NCBI GenBank assembly: GCA_937864535.1
Contig: CALMJS010000016.1
Location: 1 to 64,000, forward strand
Length of the DNA stretch: 64,000 nucleotides
Direction of reading: 5' to 3'
Source: an uncultured Paracoccaceae bacterium
GTDB lineage: Bacteria > Pseudomonadota > Alphaproteobacteria > Rhodobacterales > Rhodobacteraceae
A model generated the notes under the pieces. That model saw nothing but the letters and a program-made list of their open reading frames with translations. It did not search any database and was not told the DNA's origin. This document shows, in pieces, positions 18,276-27,806 of this stretch (its first letter is position 1; each line of letters starts with the position of its first letter). A program made the translations under genes and the position numbers.

Positions 18276-19649
18276 TTAGGGGCTTTTGATCAATTTTCCA
18301 GGATTCATCAACCCAAGCGGGTCGAGAGAATTTTTTAATAAACCCATGATTTCCCATGCGTCACCATGTTCGGCCTGCATGTAGCCTAACTTACCGCTAC
18401 CGATTCCATGTTCGCCGGTAATCGTCCCGCCCAAGGCGAGCGCCCGTTCGGCCATCCGGTGCGATAGATCCTTGGCGATCTCGCGTTCAGCGGGGTTTGT
18501 GTCATCCATCAGCAAAATCGCATGGAAATTCCCGTCGCCGACATGGCCAAGGATCGGCGCAGGCAGGCCGGAGGCGGCGATATCGGCCTGCGTTTCTGCG
18601 ACGGCGCGGGCCAGTTGGCTGATCGGCACACAGACATCGGTGACGATGGCACGGGACCCCGGGCGACTGGCGAGAATGGCCCAATAGGCCTTGTGCCGCA
18701 TCTCCCACAGACGGCTACGATCTTCGGCCTTGGTCGCCCATTGCAGGCCGGTGGCGCCGTGATCCTTGGCGATGACGCTGAACAGGTCGACCTGCTCGGC
18801 CACGCCCTGATCCGAGCCGTGAAATTCCACCAACAGGTGCGGCAGGGCAGGCAGGTCCGCCTTGGAATAGGCGTTGACGGCCAGCGCGGTAGCAGCGTCG
18901 ATAAATTCGATCCGGGCCATCGGAATCCCGATCTGGATCGTCTCTGTGACCGCAGCAACCGCGGCGTCGATGGTGTCAAAGGCGCAGACGGCGGTGGATA
19001 CGGCCTGTGGTTGGCCATGCAGGCGCAGGGTCAGTTCGGTGATCAGGCCCAGCGTTCCCTCTGACCCGACAAAGAGCGAGGTCAGATCATAGCCCGCACT
19101 GGATTTGCGCGCCCGTGTGCCCGTGCGGATGATCCGCCCGTCCGCCAAAACGACCTCCAGCCCGATCACATTGTCGCGCATGGTGCCATAGCGCACGGCG
19201 GTGGTGCCGCTGGCCCGGGTCATCGCCATCCCGCCGAGGCTGGCATTCGCACCGGGATCGACGGGGAAAAACAGCCCGGTAGCCCGCAGTTCGGTGTTTA
19301 ACTCTTCGCGGGTGATGCCGGGCTGAACGCGGACATCCATATCGGCGGCGTTGACCTCGATCACGCGTTTCATTTTGCCAAAGTCGATGCAAACCCCGCC
19401 TTGGGTGGCCAGCGCCTGCGCCTCTAGGCTGGTGCCTGCGCCCCAGCCGATCACCGGGCAGCGATGTTCGCTGCAAATCCGCATGATCTGCGCCACCTGT
19501 TCGGTCGAGGTCGGATAGGCGACGGCATCGGGCGGGGTGAGCGGGAAATGTGATTCAGAGCGGCCATGATTGTCCAGATCGGCCTTGGACAGCGAGAGGC
19601 CATCGCCTAAGACTTTGGAAAGGGCGGAAAGTGCGGTTGAGATTGTCAT
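18276..19649 (-). CDS. FAD-linked oxidase (GlcD / D-lactate dehydrogenase type)
   Basis: A 457-residue flavoprotein of the FAD_binding_4 plus FAD-oxidase C-terminal type, oxidising a 2-hydroxy acid such as D-lactate, glycolate or D-2-hydroxyglutarate. The N-terminal PCMH domain has PVIGWGAGTSLEAQ and DPGANASLGGMAMT; the C-terminal domain ends with GGTITGEHGIGSGKLGYM, whose histidines are typical of this family. ATG 19649 is preceded on its strand by GGAGG. Substrate cannot be told from sequence. The 3' end and downstream region are unusually AT-rich. Confidence 0.85.
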   Translation of the reverse strand: MTISTALSALSKVLGDGLSLSKADLDNHGRSESHFPLTPPDAVAYPTSTEQVAQIMRICSEHRCPVIGWGAGTSLEAQALATQGGVCIDFGKMKRVIEVNAADMDVRVQPGITREELNTELRATGLFFPVDPGANASLGGMAMTRASGTTAVRYGTMRDNVIGLEVVLADGRIIRTGTRARKSSAGYDLTSLFVGSEGTLGLITELTLRLHGQPQAVSTAVCAFDTIDAAVAAVTETIQIGIPMARIEFIDAATALAVNAYSKADLPALPHLLVEFHGSDQGVAEQVDLFSVIAKDHGATGLQWATKAEDRSRLWEMRHKAYWAILASRPGSRAIVTDVCVPISQLARAVAETQADIAASGLPAPILGHVGDGNFHAILLMDDTNPAEREIAKDLSHRMAERALALGGTITGEHGIGSGKLGYMQAEHGDAWEIMGLLKNSLDPLGLMNPGKLIKSP

Positions 19650-19675
19650 GTGGCCTCCTGCGTTTGCGGGACAGT

Positions 19676-21397
19676 ATGACAGACCGCTCGGGGACGAAAG
19701 ACGACAACATGTCAGAACCAGACCAGACATGGGCGCGCGAGGTGCTGAACAGTCTCAGAGAGGACCTGAACGCCTCTGTCCGCGCGATCCGCACCAAGGG
19801 GCCCAGTCAGGTCCAGTTCTGGGTGATCGCCCTGCTGATCGGTGTGACCTGCGGCTTTGTCGCCATGGGGTTCCGGCTGGGCATCGAATGGCTACAGGCG
19901 TTGATCTATCAGACGCCGAATGTCGCCCGCCTCCACCGCTCGGCGGCTCTGCTCGACTGGTACTGGATCCTTGCGATACCGGCGGTTGGCGGGCTGGTCG
20001 TCGGGGTGATCTTGCATAAATTCACGCCCGATGGCCGGGTTCGCGCCGTGGCCGATGTGATCGAGGCGGCGGCGCTCCGCGAGGGACGGGTCGAACGCCG
20101 CGAAGGCATCGCCTCTGCCGTGGCGAGCTTTCTGACCTTGTCGATGGGTGGCTCTTCGGGCCGCGAAGGCCCGGTCGTCCACCTGTCTGCCGTGGTATCA
20201 AGCGCGATCAGCCGCTGGATCAAGGCCGACGCGGTGACCTCGCGCGATTTGCTGGGCTGTGCGGTGGCTGCGGGTGTTTCGGCCAGTTTCAACGCGCCGA
20301 TTGCCGGGGCGATCTTTGCTCTCGAGGTGGTGCTGCGCCATTTTGCCGTTCGCGCCTTTGCCCCGATTGCCATCGCCAGTGTCTCGGGCACGGTTGTGTC
20401 CCGCCTGATCCACGGCGATCTGGCGGAATATACCCTGCCCAGCACGACGGCGTTCCGGTTCTATGTGGAATTGCCTGCCTTTATGCTCTTGGGCGTGTTT
20501 TGCGGGATTGTGGCCTACGCGCTGATGCGCAGTATTTTCTGGGCCGATACGCTGGGGAACGACATCCAGCGGAAAACCGGCATGCCCCGCTATTTGCGCC
20601 CGGCGGTCGCGGGGTTGCTGCTCGGAGCGATCGCGCTGGAATTCCCGCATATCATCGGCGTCGGCTATGGCATTACCTCTGACGCGCTGGCGGGGCGGCT
20701 GGTTTTCACGCAGGCCGTGATCTTTTCGGTGGTCAAGCTGGTTGCGGTCGCCATCACCATGGGCGGGCGCATGGGCGGCGGCGTGTTTTCCCCCGCCCTC
20801 GGTATTGGCGCGATGGCCGGACTGGCCTTTGGCATCGTGGCCACCGGAATTTTCCCCGATCATTCAGGATCAGCCACGCTCTATGCTCTGGCCGGGATGG
20901 GAGCGGTGGCGGCGGCGGTGCTGGGTGCGCCGATTTCGACAACTTTGATCGTGTTCGAATTGACGGGCGACTGGCAAACTGGTCTAGCCGTTATGGTGGC
21001 GGTGTCGCTCTCGACCGCGATCACCTCGCGCTTGGTGGATCATTCGTTCTTCCTGACCCAGCTAGAGCGTCGGGGCGTCCATGTCGCGGCAGGCCCGCAT
21101 GCCTATTTGCTGGCGACGGTGCGGGTGTCCTCGGTCCTTCGGGCGCTGTCTACGCCGCCTGCGCCGACAGACGACCAGATCGACGCGCTGATCAAACAGG
21201 GCGTCTATATCGACATCAACGCAACCCTCGATCAGGCGATGCCGCTGTTTGACCGGACAGGTCAGCCGTTTATCCCGGTTGTCCGCCCTGGAATGAACGG
21301 CGCGCCCCCCGAGGTGAGAGGCGCGCTGTTTCATGTCGATGCGTTGCGGGCGCTGAACCGGGCGATGGCGGCGGTCTCCGCCGAGGAACACGCCTGA
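19676..21397 (+). CDS. ClC-family chloride channel/antiporter
   Basis: Multi-pass membrane protein of about 573 residues that carries chloride, probably in exchange for protons. The selectivity-filter motifs are clear: GGSSGREGPVV (with the gating glutamate) and GGRMGGGVFSPALGIG. A later AGMGAVAAAVLGAPISTTLIVFELT segment matches the third conserved ClC block. About ten hydrophobic stretches are followed by a C-terminal soluble part of roughly 110 residues resembling a degenerate CBS pair. ATG 19676 is chosen; ATG 19709 is an alternative. It is divergent from the FAD oxidase with only 26 bp between starts. Confidence 0.9.
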   Translation: MTDRSGTKDDNMSEPDQTWAREVLNSLREDLNASVRAIRTKGPSQVQFWVIALLIGVTCGFVAMGFRLGIEWLQALIYQTPNVARLHRSAALLDWYWILAIPAVGGLVVGVILHKFTPDGRVRAVADVIEAAALREGRVERREGIASAVASFLTLSMGGSSGREGPVVHLSAVVSSAISRWIKADAVTSRDLLGCAVAAGVSASFNAPIAGAIFALEVVLRHFAVRAFAPIAIASVSGTVVSRLIHGDLAEYTLPSTTAFRFYVELPAFMLLGVFCGIVAYALMRSIFWADTLGNDIQRKTGMPRYLRPAVAGLLLGAIALEFPHIIGVGYGITSDALAGRLVFTQAVIFSVVKLVAVAITMGGRMGGGVFSPALGIGAMAGLAFGIVATGIFPDHSGSATLYALAGMGAVAAAVLGAPISTTLIVFELTGDWQTGLAVMVAVSLSTAITSRLVDHSFFLTQLERRGVHVAAGPHAYLLATVRVSSVLRALSTPPAPTDDQIDALIKQGVYIDINATLDQAMPLFDRTGQPFIPVVRPGMNGAPPEVRGALFHVDALRALNRAMAAVSAEEHA

Positions 21398-21739
21398 TCA
21401 GACCTGCTCGACCGCGACCTTGCTGGTGTAAAAGGCAAGGTAGCCTTGGATCTCTTCGAGCCCTGCCTTGGGCGCGTCAAAACTCCAGGCCGCGTCGCGG
21501 ATCGGACCGCTCTTGGCGATGATCGAAAAATATTGTGCGGTGCCTTTGTGCGGATCGGTCGAGGTGGTCGCCGACTGTTCCAGAAACGCCATGGCAATGT
21601 CTGTGCGCGGAAAATAGATCACCGGCGCCAGATCGCCCTCGACCAGTTCCAACGCATCCTCGGTTTCCCCCAGCACGGCCCCACCCGCACGCACGACCCA
21701 AGTGCCCCCGGCAGGGCGTATTTTAATGTGATCGGCCAT
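21398..21739 (-). CDS. DUF427 domain protein
   Basis: A 113-residue protein filled by one DUF427 domain, with landmarks YFPRTDIAM, the DPHKG turn, and YLAFYTSKV at the C-terminus. The function of the family is not established; small beta-rich cytoplasmic proteins of this type are widespread. A strong GGGAGG ribosome-binding site precedes ATG 21739. Its stop directly abuts the stop of the convergent chloride-channel gene. Confidence 0.85.
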   Translation of the reverse strand: MADHIKIRPAGGTWVVRAGGAVLGETEDALELVEGDLAPVIYFPRTDIAMAFLEQSATTSTDPHKGTAQYFSIIAKSGPIRDAAWSFDAPKAGLEEIQGYLAFYTSKVAVEQV

Positions 21740-21803
21740 TTCGGCCTCCCTTCCCAGTTAGATAGTCCCCCCGTTCATAGCGGAGGTTTTTACCAATTTA
21801 GTG

Positions 21804-23600
21804 TCATAGCGGCGCGCAGGCCGCCGTCACCCATTGCTGCGTCACAGCATCCAGATCAGGGACCAGTTTGTCCAGTACATTGCGGTGATATTCGTCCACC
21901 CACGCCACTTCGTCGCGGGACATCAGCCCGGCATCGATCAGCCTGCGATCCAGCGGCACCCATGTCAGCGTCTCAAAGCCGAGGTATTTGCGATGCGCAT
22001 CACCGCCGGGCAGGGCAGGGGCCTCGCAGACCGCGATCAGGTTTTCGATCCTGATACCAAAGGCCCCGGGTCGGTAATACCCCGGTTCGTTCGAGAGAAT
22101 CATCCCCGGTTCCAGCGGTAGCGTCGAGAGGCGGGAAATCCGCTGTGGTCCTTCGTGCACGCACAAATAGGCGCCGACGCCATGACCGGTTCCATGGTCA
22201 TAGTCCAACCCGTCCGCCCAGAGAAACTGCCGCGCCAAGGCGTCCAGATGTGCCCCTGCGACGCCCACAGGGAATCGGGCGCGGCTGATGGCGATCACCC
22301 CGCGCAGAACCTGCGTATAGCACCGCCGCTCCTCCTCGCCGACGGTCCCGACGGCCAGTGTGCGGGTGATATCGGTGGTGCCATCGACATATTGCCCGCC
22401 CGAATCGACCACGATCAGATCGCCATCGGCCAGGGTCCGGTTGCTGTCGTGTGTCACCCGGTAATGGATCACCGCGCCGTTGGGGCCGGTCCCCGAAATC
22501 GTGTCAAAACTGATCTCGCGCAGCGCATTGGTGTCGCGGCGAAACTGTTCCAGCCGTTCCACGACGTCGATTTCGGTGATGCCTGTCGTAGCCACCTGCG
22601 CCATCCACGCCAGAAACCGGCACATCGCAATGGCGTCACGCCGATGCGCGGCCCGCATGCCGTCCAATTCGACCGGGTTCTTGATCGCCTTGGGCAGAAC
22701 ACAGGGGTCCTGACCCTCGACGGTCGTCACTCCCGCAGCCGCTAATGCCTGCGCAATCACCTGCGGACAGCTCGACGGGTCAATACGTATCGGACCCGGC
22801 AACTGGCCCAGAACCTCTGTCAAACGATCAAAGCCGTGCACCGTGACCTCTGCGCCCAGATGCTCCGCGATTTCGGCAGTCTTTTCCGGCCCGCAGAACA
22901 GATCGCACCGCCCGTCATCATGCAGGATCGCATAGGCCTGAGGCACCGGGTTATGCGCGATATCCGCCCCCCGGATATTCAGCAGCCATGCCACTGAATC
23001 CGTCAGCGTGATCACGGCGGCCCGTTGCCCCTTGGACTTCAGACCCTCTGCCAATCGATACCGCTTGCTGGCCGCGCCCTCGCCGGCCAATTCGTCGGGC
23101 TGAGCGAAAAACAGGGCGGTCGGCGCGGCGGGACGATCCTGCCACAGCGGATCAATCAGGTTCGCCACCGGGCGCAGCTCGGCCCCGCTCTCGGCCAATT
23201 TGGCAATCTCGTCGACAGTATGGAGCCATGGATCATAGGCGATGACCTGTACGGCAGCCCGCTCCGCAATCCACTGCGCCAGAGTGGTCTCCGGCCAATC
23301 CACCGGCTCAAAAACCGGGTCCACTTGCTGACGGACCTGAATGCGATAGCGACCATCGACGAAAATCGCCGCCGCCTCTCTCATCGCAACCGCAAATCCC
23401 GCCGATCCGCTAAATCCGGTCAGCCAAGCCAGACGTTCATCGCCCGGGGCGACATATTCGCCCTGAAACATATCGGTGCGCGGGACGATAAACCCGTCCA
23501 CACCAATGCGTGCCATCGCCGCGCGCAGTTTGCCCAGACGCTCCGGGCCGGTGGCCCCCGAAAATTCCGTTTCAAAGCTCTGAAACACGGCCACTCCCAT
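21804..23600 (-). CDS. pepP: Xaa-Pro aminopeptidase (M24B, AMPP type)
   Basis: A 598-residue metallopeptidase that removes N-terminal residues ahead of proline. It has two creatinase-like N-terminal domains and the pita-bread catalytic domain with all five metal ligands: the two Asp in VVDSGGQYVDGTTDITRT, the His in YDHGTGHGVG, and the Glu in SNEPGYY and RIENL. The length is that of the large eukaryote-like AMPP form common in alphaproteobacteria. Its ribosome-binding site GGGAAAGATGA is the tail of a repeated intergenic element. cobT lies immediately upstream on the same strand. Confidence 0.93.
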   Translation of the reverse strand: MGVAVFQSFETEFSGATGPERLGKLRAAMARIGVDGFIVPRTDMFQGEYVAPGDERLAWLTGFSGSAGFAVAMREAAAIFVDGRYRIQVRQQVDPVFEPVDWPETTLAQWIAERAAVQVIAYDPWLHTVDEIAKLAESGAELRPVANLIDPLWQDRPAAPTALFFAQPDELAGEGAASKRYRLAEGLKSKGQRAAVITLTDSVAWLLNIRGADIAHNPVPQAYAILHDDGRCDLFCGPEKTAEIAEHLGAEVTVHGFDRLTEVLGQLPGPIRIDPSSCPQVIAQALAAAGVTTVEGQDPCVLPKAIKNPVELDGMRAAHRRDAIAMCRFLAWMAQVATTGITEIDVVERLEQFRRDTNALREISFDTISGTGPNGAVIHYRVTHDSNRTLADGDLIVVDSGGQYVDGTTDITRTLAVGTVGEEERRCYTQVLRGVIAISRARFPVGVAGAHLDALARQFLWADGLDYDHGTGHGVGAYLCVHEGPQRISRLSTLPLEPGMILSNEPGYYRPGAFGIRIENLIAVCEAPALPGGDAHRKYLGFETLTWVPLDRRLIDAGLMSRDEVAWVDEYHRNVLDKLVPDLDAVTQQWVTAACAPL

Positions 23601-23655
23601 TCATCTTTCCCAAAATACCTCCGCCGGAGGCACCGGGTTTGCAGCGCAAACCCGG
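23601..23655 (-). repeat. Composite hairpin + CCTCCGGCGGAGG-TATTT-GGGAAAGATGA element, copy A
   Basis: Read on the minus strand it starts with a perfect 10-bp hairpin (CCGGGTTTGC/GCAAACCCGG, plus positions 23633-23655), directly after the cobT stop. The palindromic CCTCCGGCGGAGG and the tail TATTTTGGGAAAGATGA follow, running into the pepP start. Two related copies occur at 33679-33728 and 39134-39180. The hairpin probably ends cobT transcripts or protects their 3' ends, while the tail serves pepP as ribosome-binding site. Confidence 0.7.
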
Positions 23656-23656
23656 A

Positions 23657-25522
23657 TTACTTCCTCATGCCCAAGGCGCGCGCTTGTTTGCGTGGGTCGC
23701 TGTCAAACAGTCCCGCCAGTTGCTCGGTCATCGCGCCCGCCAATTGCTCGGCGTCGGTGATGGTGACAGCCCGCTGGTAATACCGCGTCACGTCGTGGCC
23801 GATGCCGATCGCGATCAGTTCGACGGCCTTGCGCTTTTCCACCATGGCGATCACATCGCGCAGGTGTTTTTCCAGATAGTTGGCCGGGTTCACCGACAGG
23901 GTGGAATCATCGACCGGAGCGCCGTCGGAAATCACCATCAGGATTTTCCGCTGCTCGCGACGGGCCAAAATCCGGCGGTAGGCCCATTCCAGCGCCTCGC
24001 CGTCGATATTTTCCTTGAGCAGACCCTCTTTCATCATCAGGCCCAGATTGGCCCGCGTCCGGCGCATCGGGGCGTCAGCGGATTTATAGACGATGTGGCG
24101 CAGATCGTTCAGGCGGCCCGGTTGCTGCGGACGTCCCTCGGCCAGCCATTTTTCACGGCTCTGCCCGCCTTTCCATGCCTTGGTGGTAAAGCCCAGAACC
24201 TCGACCTTGACTGCACAGCGCTCCAATGTGCGTGACAGCACGTCGGCGCAGATCGCCGCGATCGAAATCGGGCGGCCCCGCATCGATCCGGAATTGTCGA
24301 GTAGGAGCGTCACCACGGTATCGCGGAAATCGGTGTCTTTTTCCCATTTGAACGACAGCGGCGTCGTCGGGTTGGCAACCACCCGCGCCAGACGGCCCGC
24401 GTCCAGAATGCCCTCTTCCTTGTCGAACTCCCAGCTACGGTTCTGCTGGGCTTGCAGGCGGCGCTGCAGCTTGTTGGCCAGACGGCCCACGGCTCCCTTG
24501 AGCGGTTCGAGCTGTTGATCCAGATAGGCCCGCAGCCGTTCGAGTTCGGCAGCCTCGGCCAGTTCCTCGGCCTCGATCTCTTCGTCAAAACCGAGGTTGT
24601 AGACCTTGTAATTCGGGTCGGCATCCGAATGCGGGGCAGGGGCCGGCGGCTCGAGCGGGGCGTCCGCCTCGGGCAGTTCGGCGGTTTCCTCATAGTCGGC
24701 ATCATCGGCCGCATCAGAGGCGACCTGAGCCTGACTCTGGTCCTGCTGCTGTTCCTGACTTTGTTCCGGATTGGCCTCGGTTTCATTGTCGTCGCTGGGA
24801 TCATCGCCCGTGCTGTCGGGCGCGTCGTCGCTCTCTGCCTCTTCGGTTTCCTGATCCTGATCTTCGTCTTCTTGGTCGGGGTCTTCGCCCAACTGGTCGC
24901 CGTAGCCCAGATCCTCGATCATCTTGCGCGCGAACTTGGCAAAGCTGCGCTGATCGCTCAGCGCATTTTCCAGCCCGTCGAGCGTGGCCCCAGCGCTATT
25001 TTCGATGAAGCCGCGCCAGAGTTCCATGATGTTATTGGCCCCCGGCGGGAGCGGGCGGCCAGTGGCCAGATGGCGGATCAGATAGCCCGCCGCGACCGGC
25101 AGCGGAGCGCCAGAGGCTTCGGTCACTTGGTCATAGCCCTTGCGGCGCGCCTCTGACCCGATTTTCGCGTCGATATTGCTGGCGGTGCCGGGCATGTAGC
25201 GGGCGCCGACGGCCTCGATCCGTGCGGTTTCCATCGCGTCATAGATATCGCGAGCCAGTTGCCCGGTCGGCAGATACCGATTGGACACAGCCGGATCGTG
25301 GAATTTGTGCCGCAGCGCCAAGGCATCGGCCGTCCCCCGCGCTAGCAACACTTCGTCGCGGGTCATGCGGCGGCTCACCTGCGGCAGTCGCACGCTGTCC
25401 TTGCTCAGGCCTGGCGGGTCCACGGAATAGGTGACCGCCAGATCGGGGTCGTCGGCCATCACTTTGGTGGCCTCGGCAAGAGCCTTCTTGAACGGATCGG
25501 CGGGGTTGTCAGAGGGTTTCAT
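23657..25522 (-). CDS. cobT: Aerobic cobaltochelatase subunit CobT
   Basis: Large subunit partner of the CobNST complex that inserts cobalt into hydrogenobyrinate a,c-diamide in the aerobic cobalamin pathway. The 621 residues comprise an N-terminal CobT domain, a very acidic Asp/Glu/Gln-rich linker at about 205-300, and a C-terminal VWA domain. The VWA domain has a MIDAS motif (DNSGSMRGR) near residue 410 and a later [13 protein letters not shown]. It works with the AAA+ protein CobS, whose gene lies 600 bp upstream on the same strand beyond a small exported-protein gene. cobN is not in the window. Confidence 0.95.
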   Translation of the reverse strand: MKPSDNPADPFKKALAEATKVMADDPDLAVTYSVDPPGLSKDSVRLPQVSRRMTRDEVLLARGTADALALRHKFHDPAVSNRYLPTGQLARDIYDAMETARIEAVGARYMPGTASNIDAKIGSEARRKGYDQVTEASGAPLPVAAGYLIRHLATGRPLPPGANNIMELWRGFIENSAGATLDGLENALSDQRSFAKFARKMIEDLGYGDQLGEDPDQEDEDQDQETEEAESDDAPDSTGDDPSDDNETEANPEQSQEQQQDQSQAQVASDAADDADYEETAELPEADAPLEPPAPAPHSDADPNYKVYNLGFDEEIEAEELAEAAELERLRAYLDQQLEPLKGAVGRLANKLQRRLQAQQNRSWEFDKEEGILDAGRLARVVANPTTPLSFKWEKDTDFRDTVVTLLLDNSGSMRGRPISIAAICADVLSRTLERCAVKVEVLGFTTKAWKGGQSREKWLAEGRPQQPGRLNDLRHIVYKSADAPMRRTRANLGLMMKEGLLKENIDGEALEWAYRRILARREQRKILMVISDGAPVDDSTLSVNPANYLEKHLRDVIAMVEKRKAVELIAIGIGHDVTRYYQRAVTITDAEQLAGAMTEQLAGLFDSDPRKQARALGMRK

Positions 25523-25586
25523 GCGTAGGCCCGATGGTAACAGTCGCCGTCAACCTAGACCGCGATTTCGGCAATGACCAGTGGCC

Positions 25587-25976
25587 CTACCATCCAATCA
25601 GCATTTGTTGGCAATCCATCACCAATTTGCTGGCCTGTTCCCGCGCCCATTCGGCGTCTCGCGGGTCGTCGTTAAACGCCGTCCGGCTCAGGAGTTGCGA
25701 CAGGGCCGATTTGGCGTTGATCTGCCAATTGAGAACCGTTGGTCCTTGGCCCGGCTCGATGACAGCCTCGACCAGCTGGATCATCTGGGCCCGCTGCGCC
25801 TGGGTCTCTTCCGATCCGGGGCCGTCGAACATCCACTGGAATTCCATCATCGCGGACAGGCGACCGGTACAGACCGCAAAGCCGCGAAGCGGACTGTCCG
25901 AGGCCGCCTGTGCTGCCGCCCCGCTCAGAGCCAGAAAGGAAAGGCTCGCAACGACATATGTTCGCAAACTGCCCAT
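25587..25976 (-). CDS. Small exported protein of unknown function
   Basis: A 129-residue protein with a clear Sec signal (basic start, hydrophobic core VVASLSFLALSGAAA, cleavage near AQAA/SD at residue 24). The mature part is helical with two cysteines (in AVCTGRL and VMDCQQML), which may form a disulfide. No known domain is recognised. It sits between cobS and cobT on the same strand, but its periplasmic location makes a direct role in cobalt insertion unlikely. No good ribosome-binding site precedes the ATG. Confidence 0.7.
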   Translation of the reverse strand: MGSLRTYVVASLSFLALSGAAAQAASDSPLRGFAVCTGRLSAMMEFQWMFDGPGSEETQAQRAQMIQLVEAVIEPGQGPTVLNWQINAKSALSQLLSRTAFNDDPRDAEWAREQASKLVMDCQQMLIGW

Positions 25977-26061
25977 GTAATCATCATGAGGCAGATTTTA
26001 TGGCCTAACAATTGGGCATTTTGAAAACTGTGCGAGCGTGCCGGTTCATATCCAAAAGAAA

Positions 26062-26085
26062 CGGCCCGCCGGTGAGGGCGGGCCG
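26062..26085 (-). terminator. Intrinsic terminator after cobS
   Basis: A perfect 9-bp stem, CGGCCCGCC/GGCGGGCCG, with a 6-base loop. On the minus strand TTTCTTTT follows it. It lies about 20 bp beyond the cobS stop. Confidence 0.85.
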
Positions 26086-26106
26086 CTGATCGGGGTGCGA
26101 AATGCC

Positions 26107-27084
26107 TTAAATCGCGACAGATGCCGCAGATTCGGGCAGCTCTTCGTCAAAGCAGCGCTGATAGAACTCGGCAACCGTCTGACGTTCCAATTCGTCACAT
26201 TTGTTCAGGAAGGTCAGGCGGAACGCATAGCCGACATTGCGGAAAATCTCGGCGTTGGCAGCCCAGGCAATCACCGTCCGCGGCGACATCACGGTCGACA
26301 GATCGCCGTTCATGAACGCGGTGCGGGTCAGGTCCGCGACAGTGACCATCTGGCTGATGATCTTGCGGCCCTTTTCGGAATTGTAGTGCGGTGCCTTGGA
26401 CAGCACGATCGCGGATTCCGCATCATGCGACAGGTAGTTCAGCGTCGACACCAGCGACCAGCGGTCCATCTGGGCCTGGTTGATTTGCTGGGTGCCGTGA
26501 TACAGGCCGGTGGTGTCGCCCAGACCCACGGTGTTCGCGGTGGCAAACAGGCGGAAATAGGGGTTCGGCGTGATAATTTCGTTCTGGTCGAGCAGGGTCA
26601 GCTTGCCATCATGTTCCAGAACGCGCTGGATCACGAACATCACATCGGCGCGGCCAGCGTCATATTCGTCGAACACGATGGCAACCGGATTGCGCAGCGC
26701 CCACGGCAGGATGCCTTCGTGGAACTCGGTCACCTGCTTGCCGTCGCGCAGCTTGATCGCGTCCTTACCGATCAGGTCGATCCGGCTGATGTGGCTGTCG
26801 AGATTGACGCGCACCGCGGGCCAGTTCAGACGGGCCGCAACCTGTTCGATGTGCGTCGATTTGCCCGTGCCGTGATAGCCCTGCACCATGACGCGGCGGT
26901 TATAGCCAAAACCGGCCAGAATCGCGAGCGTGGTATCGGGGTCGAATTTGTAGGTCGGGTCAATTTCCGGGACGCGGTCGCTGCGCTCGGCAAAGCCCTT
27001 GATCTTCATGTCGCTGTCGATGCCAAACACATCGCGAACGTTGATGTCTTCGGTCGGCTTGGCAGTCTGCTCGATCATGGTCAT
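26107..27084 (-). CDS. cobS: Aerobic cobaltochelatase subunit CobS (AAA+ ATPase)
   Basis: AAA+ MoxR-like ATPase of the CobNST chelatase. The 325 residues begin with a CobS N-terminal segment ([14 protein letters not shown]), followed by Walker [14 protein letters not shown] near residue 65, Walker [11 protein letters not shown], and sensor [23 protein letters not shown] 27084 matches the known family start; the frame is open further upstream but that part is not CobS-like. The gene ends in a strong terminator, so cobS and cobT are probably separate transcripts. Confidence 0.95.
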   Translation of the reverse strand: MTMIEQTAKPTEDINVRDVFGIDSDMKIKGFAERSDRVPEIDPTYKFDPDTTLAILAGFGYNRRVMVQGYHGTGKSTHIEQVAARLNWPAVRVNLDSHISRIDLIGKDAIKLRDGKQVTEFHEGILPWALRNPVAIVFDEYDAGRADVMFVIQRVLEHDGKLTLLDQNEIITPNPYFRLFATANTVGLGDTTGLYHGTQQINQAQMDRWSLVSTLNYLSHDAESAIVLSKAPHYNSEKGRKIISQMVTVADLTRTAFMNGDLSTVMSPRTVIAWAANAEIFRNVGYAFRLTFLNKCDELERQTVAEFYQRCFDEELPESAASVAI

Positions 27085-27251
27085 GCTTTCGCTGGTCGTA
27101 AGTAAAATCCAGTCGCACCATACAGACGCTAACGGCGAGGAAAAGGGGGGCTGAGCCCGAAATCGGAAAAACGCGCAAATCCGCTTCTGTGAAACAGTCC
27201 GTTTCAAAGGCTCTGGTCGCGCGAAACCCGCGGCTGTGGCAAATTGGCGCC

Positions 27252-27806
27252 ATGATCGGGGACGAACGTCACATCTTTGGTGCGGCACTTGGGGCGGCTG
27301 CACGGACCCTGTGGCTCAGCCATGGGGAACGGCGCCTGCTGGCCGCCTATGCGGTGGTCTTTGCCTTTGGGGCAGGGATCGGGTTCATCGCGATCAGTCG
27401 GTTGTCGCAGGCCGTTGTTCCGGGGGCCGACCTGACGAACTATCATCTGTGGATCATACTATGCAGCGGGATCGGAGCCGCTGCGGCCATGGCGCTGGCG
27501 GGCGACAGAATTGGCGGCGCCGGACCGTTGGGCCTGATGCGGGCGCTGTGGGGGATGGTCTGGATCACTGTCGTCGGGGCGGTGATCGCCGGAACGATGG
27601 CGCTGCCGGGATACGGGACGATGTTCGGGCCGTTTACCGTGGGGGTGATGCTGGTCAGCTCGCCGATCTTGGCGCTGCTGTGGTTCGCCAACCTGCTGGC
27701 CGCCCATCTGATGATTGCCGTCTGGCGGGCAGAACAGGTTCGCCCCTATGCCAAAATGATGGCGGCGGCCCCAAAGGCACCGCCGCCAAAATCCATTAAT
27801 CCTTAA
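27252..27806 (+). CDS. Four-TM membrane protein of unknown function
   Basis: A 184-residue protein with four hydrophobic helices at about 29-48, 66-85, 98-118 and 123-155, and a short Ala/Pro-rich cytoplasmic tail. No residue pattern points to a transporter or enzyme family. It is divergent from cobS, and its last 11 bases overlap the end of the convergent J-domain gene. ATG 27252 is chosen because hydrophilic sequence and then the first helix follow at a normal distance; in-frame starts exist upstream. Confidence 0.7.
   Translation: MIGDERHIFGAALGAAARTLWLSHGERRLLAAYAVVFAFGAGIGFIAISRLSQAVVPGADLTNYHLWIILCSGIGAAAAMALAGDRIGGAGPLGLMRALWGMVWITVVGAVIAGTMALPGYGTMFGPFTVGVMLVSSPILALLWFANLLAAHLMIAVWRAEQVRPYAKMMAAAPKAPPPKSINP

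Noticed and set aside
25534-26024. Plus-strand open frames opposite the exported protein between cobS and cobT
   Set aside because: They lack signals or domains; the minus-strand frame has a clear signal peptide and fits its neighbours.
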